Positions 63,587 through 64,000 of a stretch of DNA of 64,000 nt are shown here, one piece after another. The stretch covers positions 1 to 64,000 of the forward strand of contig NZ_VOPL01000006.1 of NCBI RefSeq assembly GCF_007993065.1. Reading direction: 5' to 3'. The first letter of the stretch is position 1. Each line of letters starts with the position of its first letter. The notes beneath the pieces are model-generated. The model was not told the origin of the DNA and made no database searches. It saw nothing but the letters and a program-made list of their open reading frames with translations. Source of the stretch: Paracoccus aurantiacus. Lineage in GTDB: Bacteria > Pseudomonadota > Alphaproteobacteria > Rhodobacterales > Rhodobacteraceae. The translations under genes and the position numbers were made by a program.

Positions 63587-63632
63587 TTGACCAAAGGCCG
63601 TGCCGCGATGCTATGCTTCGAATATAAAGCAT
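63587..63632 (+). promoter_or_regulatory. possible promoter and dyad before the AraC-type gene
   Basis: TTGACC (63587-63592) and TATGCT (63612-63617) stand 19 bases apart, longer than ideal. An inverted repeat ATGCTT-8-AAGCAT (63613-63632) overlaps the -10. Confidence 0.3.
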
Positions 63633-63648
63633 CTGCCGGGCCAGTCTT

Positions 63649-64000
63649 TTGAACCATGTCCCACCCCCGCTGTCAGGCGCGGACCCGCGCCGCTTTCAGG
63701 GCGACCTGCAAGCCGTCTGCGGCGCATTTCACGTTCATCCTGCCGCGCACCACACCGGGTCCGTCACCACGGGGCGGCTTGGCGGGCTGGATCTGGTGCG
63801 AGTGGCGACAAATGCCCGCGCGATCGAGCGTGGCGCCCGCGATGCGGCCCGCGATCACATGCCGCATTATTTCCTGATCCGCCAGCTTGCGGGATCAGCC
63901 CGGATGGAACAGCGCGGGCAGCACGTCGAACTGGCTGCGGGCGATTTCTTTCTGGCGAGCTCGACGCGCCCGGCGCTGTTTCGCTATGGCGAAAGCTCAC
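63649..64000 (+). CDS. AraC-family regulator, N-terminal part (cut by window end)
   Basis: An open frame of 117 codons that runs off the window. From about residue 10 it reads DPRRFQGDLQAVCGAFHVHP, then GGLDLVRVATNARAIERGA, DHMPHYFLIRQLAGSARMEQ and ELAAGDFFLASSTRPALFRYG. This is the cupin-like AraC_binding_2 sensor domain found in front of an AraC helix-turn-helix. No ATG lies in frame before this domain; a TTG at 63649 is the best start, with no clear RBS, so the true start is uncertain. Divergent from dctP, which makes dctPQM a possible target. Confidence 0.7.
   Translation, partial: MNHVPPPLSGADPRRFQGDLQAVCGAFHVHPAAHHTGSVTTGRLGGLDLVRVATNARAIERGARDAARDHMPHYFLIRQLAGSARMEQRGQHVELAAGDFFLASSTRPALFRYGESS

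Overview
The window looks like a chromosomal or large-replicon segment of an alphaproteobacterium, most likely Rhodobacterales (Paracoccus/Rhodobacter type). It is GC-rich, and the core genes (clpB, pyrF, msrPQ, band-7/NfeD pair) have the sequence character of that group. There are many TRAP transporters, an ExoY-type exopolysaccharide starter enzyme, and a candidate heat-shock promoter of the alphaproteobacterial type before clpB. This placement is inferred from protein character only. No rRNA, tRNA, CRISPR array, insertion sequence or phage gene was seen.

Layout. (1) 140-7322, housekeeping: msrPQ, a small secreted protein, clpB, a small zinc-ribbon membrane protein, an NfeD/paraslipin pair, and pyrF. 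(2) 7317-13338, catabolic module A: a self-sufficient cytochrome P450 fused to its own flavin/2Fe-2S reductase, followed by a TRAP transporter, with a divergent IclR-type regulator. (3) 13340-21570, module B: a TRAP transporter with a MarR regulator, a P-loop kinase, then a Rieske ring-hydroxylating dioxygenase (reductase, alpha, beta) with an SDR dehydrogenase and a second MarR. (4) 21881-34604, exopolysaccharide locus: exoY, Wzy-like polymerase, four glycosyltransferases, Wzz, Wzx, an ATP-grasp protein and two paralogous glycoside hydrolases, one Tat-exported and one carrying RTX repeats. (5) 34775-49195, module C: TRAP transporter, EthD-like protein, Ohr, racemase-fold protein and acyl-CoA ligase in one run; cyclase-family hydrolase, DUF35-SDR fusion and thiolase-like protein in a second; a MarR regulator; and a fused indolepyruvate-type ferredoxin oxidoreductase. 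(6) 49192-50334: an exported repeat protein. (7) 50446-56251, module D: a 2-aminobenzoyl-CoA (or salicylyl-CoA) monooxygenase/reductase operon. (8) 56440-60390: a Tat-type FAD oxidase with three membrane-associated unknowns, then a HAD phosphatase. (9) 60438-64000: a dctPQM C4-dicarboxylate transporter and the start of a divergent AraC-type regulator cut by the window end.

The window is therefore rich in carboxylate uptake and catabolism: four complete TRAP systems, three beside aromatic or CoA-thioester oxidation genes, each module with its own IclR or MarR regulator. The best candidate for something undescribed is module C. Three of its promoters carry the same 14-base dyad, overlapping the promoter or in the -35/-10 spacer. 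Three of its proteins keep a known fold but appear to have lost the usual catalytic residues: the SDR domain fused to DUF35, the thiolase-like partner, and the racemase-fold protein. This suggests a DUF35/thiolase-like carbon-chain-cleaving complex in a pathway for an unknown carboxylate. A second A/T-rich box is shared, 19 of 21 bases, between the module C transporter promoter and the module D monooxygenase promoter 15 kb away.
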